From Candidatus Alcium sp. F082 (GTDB taxonomy: Bacteria; Bacteroidota; Bacteroidia; Bacteroidales; F082), in the NCBI GenBank assembly GCA_001543395.1, contig LPNG01000010.1:1-64000 (forward strand): a stretch of 64,000 nt of DNA, in the 5' to 3' direction. The position numbers were made by a program, and so were the translations under genes. Below are positions 60,602 to 64,000 of this stretch, piece by piece. The notes beneath the pieces were generated by a model, which did no database searches, was not told where the DNA came from, and worked only from the letters and a program-made list of their open reading frames with translations. Within the stretch, counting starts at the first letter, position 1. The number at the start of each line of letters is the position of its first letter.

Positions 60602-61537
60602 TTATCTGAACAGCGAGCTAATTGACTCGTACGACTCAACGCGGTGGATGACATCGGCAAACAAGTCAGCGGTACTCACCACGTGGATCTTCTTGGAGGC
60701 GTTGGCTGGCAACGGAATGGAGTCGGTGACCACCACTTCGCTGAACACCGAGTTGTCGAGGCGTTCCATGGCGGGACCGCTACACACGGCGTGGGTGGCG
60801 AAGGCACGCACGCTCTTGGCGCCGTTGTCCATCAAAACCTGGCCAGCCTTAACGATGGTGCCAGCCGTGTCGATGATGTCGTCGACGAGGATCACATTCT
60901 TATCCTTCACATCGCCGATAAGCGTCATGCTATCCACCACATTGGCGCGCGAGCGTTGCTTGTGGCAAATGGCGAGATCGCAACCCAAACGTTTGGCATA
61001 GGCCGAAGCACGCTTCGAGCCACCCACATCGGGCGAAGCCATCATCAAGTCCTTGATTTGCATCTTCTGGATGTAGTCGATGAAGAGGCTTGAGGCATAG
61101 AGGGCGTCCACAGGGATGTCGAAGAAGCCTTGGATCTGGTCGGCATGCAGGTCGAGGGTGATGATACGGTTCACGCCAGCGGCAGTCAGCAGATTGGCCA
61201 CCAACTTCGAGCCGATGCTCACACGCGGCTGGTCCTTACGGTCCTGACGTGCCCAACCGAAATAAGGAATCACGGCGATGATCTTGTGGGCCGAGGCACG
61301 CTTGGCAGCGTCAATCATAAGCAAAAGCTCCATCAGGTTATCGGTGGAGGGCATGGTGGACTGCACGATGAAAACGTGATGGCCACGGATGCTCTCTTCG
61401 TATGAAGGCTGGAACTCGCCATCGGAGAAGACGACGACTTGCGACTTACCCAGTTCTGAACCATAGGCTTTGGCAATCTTAGTACCCAATTCCTTAGTGG
61501 CTCTACCGGCGAAAATGGAAACAAATCTTCCTGACAT
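60602..61537 (-). CDS. prs: Ribose-phosphate pyrophosphokinase
   Basis: 311 residues, the normal length. Makes PRPP from ribose-5-phosphate and ATP for nucleotide, His and Trp synthesis. Family blocks: FSDGEFQPSYEESIRGHHVFIVQS, PYFGWARQDRKDQPR, the Mg site DLHADQIQGFF, and the PRPP loop VDDIIDTAGTI. Upstream -7 element at 61582, divergent from tRNA-Leu. Confidence 0.96.
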   Translation of the reverse strand: MSGRFVSIFAGRATKELGTKIAKAYGSELGKSQVVVFSDGEFQPSYEESIRGHHVFIVQSTMPSTDNLMELLLMIDAAKRASAHKIIAVIPYFGWARQDRKDQPRVSIGSKLVANLLTAAGVNRIITLDLHADQIQGFFDIPVDALYASSLFIDYIQKMQIKDLMMASPDVGGSKRASAYAKRLGCDLAICHKQRSRANVVDSMTLIGDVKDKNVILVDDIIDTAGTIVKAGQVLMDNGAKSVRAFATHAVCSGPAMERLDNSVFSEVVVTDSIPLPANASKKIHVVSTADLFADVIHRVESYESISSLFR

Positions 61538-61581
61538 TTTTGAAGGATATTATATTGATTTTTACTCCGTTTTTCGGGCTG

Positions 61582-61589
61582 CAAAATTA
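61582..61589 (-). promoter_or_regulatory. -7 element of prs (TAATTTTG)
   Basis: TAnnTTTG match on the - strand, 44 bases before the ATG, with CTTG 19 bases further upstream as a possible -33. Confidence 0.5.
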
Positions 61590-61640
61590 GGGAATTAATC
61601 CGTGCAAACAAGAACATTTTCTGATTTTTTTCGCCTTATG

Positions 61641-61671
61641 CTTGCAGTAAACAATTTTTTCCGTATTTTTG
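61641..61671 (+). promoter_or_regulatory. Promoter of tRNA-Leu
   Basis: CTTG (61641-61644), 19 bases, then TATTTTTG (61664-61671), 28 bases before the mature tRNA. Confidence 0.6.
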
Positions 61672-61699
61672 CAGCCGCGTTTGACGCGATGACACCATG

Positions 61700-61783
61700 C
61701 CGAAGTGGCGGAATCGGTAGACGCGTCGGTCTCAAAAACCGATGAGGTAACACTCGTGCCGGTTCGATCCCGGCCTTCGGTAC
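61700..61783 (+). tRNA. tRNA-Leu (CAA)
   Basis: 84 bases forming a class II tRNA: acceptor GCCGAAG/CTTCGGT, anticodon arm TCGGT-CTCAAAA-ACCGA with anticodon CAA, a long variable arm (TGAGGTAACACTCG), and T arm CCGG-TTCGATC-CCGG. No CCA is encoded. First-to-last acceptor pair is G-U. It reads UUG. Confidence 0.95.
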
Positions 61784-61790
61784 GAAAAAA

Positions 61791-61817
61791 AAACAGCTCC
61801 TTTCGGAGCTGTTTTTG
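61791..61817 (+). terminator. Terminator after tRNA-Leu
   Basis: AAACAGCTCC-TTTC-GGAGCTGTTT followed by TTG; lies 8 bases after the tRNA. Confidence 0.9.
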
Positions 61818-61874
61818 TTTAGGGCTCTTGACGTTGATGGATATGGAAAAAATACGTCAATGGATGAGCCCCGT

Positions 61875-62576
61875 TCAGTTCAGATAATTTGGTGCCAGAC
61901 TGGCCACCGTGTCAGCTATCAAGGCATGGCCCCGTTCGTTGGGATGGATGCCGTCGGCACAGAGGTAGTCACTATAGTTCAACGTCTCCAGGAAGGGTGT
62001 CGTTATGTCGATGATCGGCACCTTCAGCTGGTTCGACATCTTGAAAAGTTCCACGTTATACATTTCATGCCATTGGTAGATACGCATGGTCTTGCCGCCA
62101 AGCCATCCCAAAATGTTGTCTTTGTTGAGACCCAACGACAAGAACTCAAAGAAACGGTCGGGGTCGATGAGCGGCATCGACATGATGACCGGACGGATCT
62201 TCATGCTCTTTACCTTATTAATTAAAGCCTCATATTGCCTCACGAAGTTGGCCAGCGTAACTTTGGGCTGATGCGGTTGCCAAGGGGCATCCGCGACGGC
62301 CTTCCAATCGAAGTCGCAGTCGTTGCCGCCATATTCAAACACGGCAATGTCAGTATCCTTCACCTGGTCTTCATAACGGTTGATATACTTCATGCCCTGC
62401 GAGGTGGTGCTGCCAAAACAGGCAAAGTTCAAAATCTTGACCCCCAGTCGGTGCTCACAACGATTCACAAATCCCAAATCAGACACCTTATAAATAGGCT
62501 TGCCGTCGGAGCTCTTTTCGTCCGACACCACACCACGCATGATCGAATCTCCAAAAGTGCAAATCCTGTTTTTCAT
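61875..62576 (-). CDS. Cytoplasmic SGNH/GDSL hydrolase
   Basis: 233 residues from MKNRICTFGDS at 62576 (the frame is open further up but a -7 element lies at 62601-62608). SGNH blocks: block I TFGDSIMRG with nucleophile Ser10, block III GGNDCD, block V DGIHPNERG with the catalytic Asp and His; the Gly of block II is in the LNFACFGSTT region. An esterase/lipase of unknown substrate. No signal peptide. Converges with the tRNA-Leu terminator. Confidence 0.85.
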   Translation of the reverse strand: MKNRICTFGDSIMRGVVSDEKSSDGKPIYKVSDLGFVNRCEHRLGVKILNFACFGSTTSQGMKYINRYEDQVKDTDIAVFEYGGNDCDFDWKAVADAPWQPHQPKVTLANFVRQYEALINKVKSMKIRPVIMSMPLIDPDRFFEFLSLGLNKDNILGWLGGKTMRIYQWHEMYNVELFKMSNQLKVPIIDITTPFLETLNYSDYLCADGIHPNERGHALIADTVASLAPNYLN

Positions 62577-62600
62577 CTTTCTTTGTTCATTTTGACGAGG

Positions 62601-62608
62601 CAAAAATA
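62601..62608 (-). promoter_or_regulatory. -7 element of the SGNH gene (TATTTTTG)
   Basis: TAnnTTTG match on the - strand, 24 bases before the ATG at 62576. Confidence 0.5.
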
Positions 62609-62657
62609 CCACGACAAAACCGTTGCCATGCAACCAAGGTATGGACATTCCCAAAAA

Positions 62658-62746
62658 GTGACGAAAAACGGCGTTTGGGGACGAAAGTGACGAATTTAGT
62701 GACGAAAAACGGCAAATTGTGACGAAAAACACCCTTCGTCACAATT
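62658..62746. repeat. GTGACGAA repeat cluster with hairpin
   Basis: GTGACGAA occurs at 62658, 62687, 62699 and 62719, a near copy GGGACGAA at 62678, and the inverse TTCGTCAC at 62735. The last two form a perfect 12-bp hairpin AATTGTGACGAA/TTCGTCACAATT (62715-62726, 62735-62746) just after glmS, which may serve as its terminator. Confidence 0.75.
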
Positions 62747-62763
62747 AATTGGGATGAAAAACA

Positions 62764-64000
62764 TTACTCAACAGTGACCGATTTGGCCAGATTTCGGGGC
62801 TGGTCGACGTTGCAGCCGCGCATCACCGCGATATGGTAGGCAAGGATCTGCAAAGGCACGGTGGCCAAGAGGGGCGAATAGAGGCATTCCGTCTCGGGAA
62901 TCTCGATGACATAGTCGGCCATCTTACGCGCCAACACATCCTTCTCGCTGATGACGGCGATGATTTTTCCATCGCGAGCCTTCACCTCCTGGATGTTGCT
63001 GAGCACTTTTTCGTAAGTGCTGTGATTGGTGGCAATAAACACAACGGGCATGTCCTTGTCAATCAAGGCGATAGGGCCGTGTTTCATCTCAGCGGCAGGA
63101 TAGCCTTCGGCGTGGATATAGGAAATCTCTTTCAGCTTCAAGGCGCCTTCCAAAGCCACGGGATAGTTCTGCAAACGACCAAGATACAGCATGTTGCGTA
63201 CATCCTTGTATTTCATTGCGATGTCCTTCACATGGCCGCTGTGTTCGAGGGTCCACTGAATCTTTTCGGGAATACGATCCAACTCCTGAATGAAGGCAAG
63301 ACGTTCCTCGTCTTTCATCGAGCCCTTCAACTCGGCGAGGCGCAGGGCCAGCATAGCCATCACGGTCACCTGCGAGGTAAAAGCCTTGGTCGAGGCCACA
63401 CCGATCTCCGGACCGGCATGGGTGTAAATGCCCGCGTCGGTAGCTCTGGAGATGGACGAGCCAATCACGTTGCAGATGCCCAGCACGACCGCGCCTTTCT
63501 CCTTGGCAAGTTGTATGGCAGCCAAGGTGTCGGCGGTCTCGCCCGACTGCGACACGGCAATCACCACATCGTGGGGTGTGATGACGGGATCGCGATAGCG
63601 GAACTCCGAAGCATATTCCACCTTGACACGTATTTTGGCTAGCTTCTCGATGAGGTAGCTGCCTACGAGGCTGGCATGCCACGAGGTGCCGCAAGCCACA
63701 AAGACGATGTTATCGGCATAAAGCAGTTGTTTCTCATATTGAAGTATGCCACCGAGGCGCACCGTGTTATGTTCGGGGAACAGACGACCGCGCATGGTGT
63801 CGCGCACGATGGTGGGCTGTTCGTAGATCTCCTTCATCATGAAATGGTCGAAGCCCGCCTTCTCGATAGAGTCGAGGTTCATCTTCAGCTCCTGCACGTA
63901 GGGCATGGCTTCCACGTCATGAATGGTCTTAATGTGGAGCTCTTCGCCCAACTTGATGCGTACCACCTGCTCATCCTCAAGGTAGACCACCTTCTGGGTG
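62764..64000 (-). CDS. glmS: Glucosamine-6-phosphate synthase, C-terminal part (5' partial)
   Basis: The frame is open to the window edge, so the N-terminal glutaminase domain lies outside. The visible 411 residues hold the linker (MKEIYEQPTIVRDTMRGR) and both SIS isomerase domains (FVACGTSWHASLVGSYLIE, ISQSGETADTLAAI, GRLQNYPVALEGALKLKEISYIHAE, and the C-terminal NVDQPRNLAKSVTVE), which make GlcN-6-P from Fru-6-P and channelled ammonia for peptidoglycan and LPS. The ending DQPRNLAKSVTVE is typical of the family. The GTGACGAA hairpin follows. Confidence 0.97.
   Translation of the reverse strand, partial: TQKVVYLEDEQVVRIKLGEELHIKTIHDVEAMPYVQELKMNLDSIEKAGFDHFMMKEIYEQPTIVRDTMRGRLFPEHNTVRLGGILQYEKQLLYADNIVFVACGTSWHASLVGSYLIEKLAKIRVKVEYASEFRYRDPVITPHDVVIAVSQSGETADTLAAIQLAKEKGAVVLGICNVIGSSISRATDAGIYTHAGPEIGVASTKAFTSQVTVMAMLALRLAELKGSMKDEERLAFIQELDRIPEKIQWTLEHSGHVKDIAMKYKDVRNMLYLGRLQNYPVALEGALKLKEISYIHAEGYPAAEMKHGPIALIDKDMPVVFIATNHSTYEKVLSNIQEVKARDGKIIAVISEKDVLARKMADYVIEIPETECLYSPLLATVPLQILAYHIAVMRGCNVDQPRNLAKSVTVE

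Noticed and set aside
62658-62746. CRISPR array or replication iterons
   Set aside because: Units are 8 bases with irregular spacing, without cas or rep genes nearby; a repeat or terminator is simpler.

Overview
The window looks like a chromosomal stretch of a gut- or rumen-type member of the order Bacteroidales (Bacteroidota). The evidence is the TAnnTTTG-type -7 promoter elements in front of many genes, the type IX secretion (T9SS) C-terminal sorting domains on five proteins, a TonB-receptor/DUF4249 pair, an S46 dipeptidyl-peptidase, and a methylmalonyl-CoA decarboxylase operon for the succinate-propionate pathway. No plasmid, phage or IS genes were seen. All assignments come from reading the sequence; no database search was run.

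Layout. 1-3701: the end of a T9SS protein, a leucine-rich-repeat protein, a small lipoprotein gene without a start codon, a chimera of a TonB-receptor N-terminus and a tyrosyl-tRNA synthetase C-terminus, and an A+T-rich island with a lipoprotein and a membrane protein. 3825-12208: TonB-dependent receptor plus DUF4249 lipoprotein, an outer-membrane barrel, an N-acetylmuramoyl-L-alanine amidase and an LptD-like protein. 12348-20351: a secreted double thioredoxin-fold protein, a fucose-isomerase-like protein carrying three in-frame palindromic repeats, a patatin-Omp85 protein, another barrel and a secreted esterase. 20439-25135: methylmalonyl-CoA epimerase and decarboxylase genes (mce, mmdA, gamma, biotin carrier, beta). 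25271-31407: gatD and gatE, the normally archaeal tRNA-dependent amidotransferase, with two tandemly duplicated T9SS proteins between them. 31495-35077: an ABC exporter and a U32 peptidase.

35176-51755 is the most striking part. Eleven tightly packed genes on the + strand encode four MBOAT (AlgI-like) membrane O-acyltransferases and seven membrane-anchored AlgX/AlgJ-like SGNH proteins, in the order X-I-X-I-X-I-X-X-I-X-X. On the opposite strand, converging on it, lie a GH16-type glycoside hydrolase and a CotH/T9SS protein. Six of the seven AlgX-like proteins and the GH16 protein share a short motif of about 35 residues (P-x-W ... K-A ... G ... E ... D-A-x-W/Y) that appears to link them. I infer a multi-branch system for acylating an exported or surface glycan. 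There are no polymerase or export genes in the window, so the glycan is unknown.

55652-64000: S46 dipeptidyl-peptidase (DPP7-type specificity residue), a THUMP-domain RNA methyltransferase, pth, ribosomal protein L25/Ctc, prs, tRNA-Leu(CAA), an SGNH hydrolase and the C-terminal part of glmS.

A second theme is small repeats. A 28-bp palindrome family (GTAGAG...CTCTAC) occurs five times, three of them in frame inside one gene. The U32 peptidase gene carries two other repeats in its reading frame, and several intergenic REP-like elements are present.
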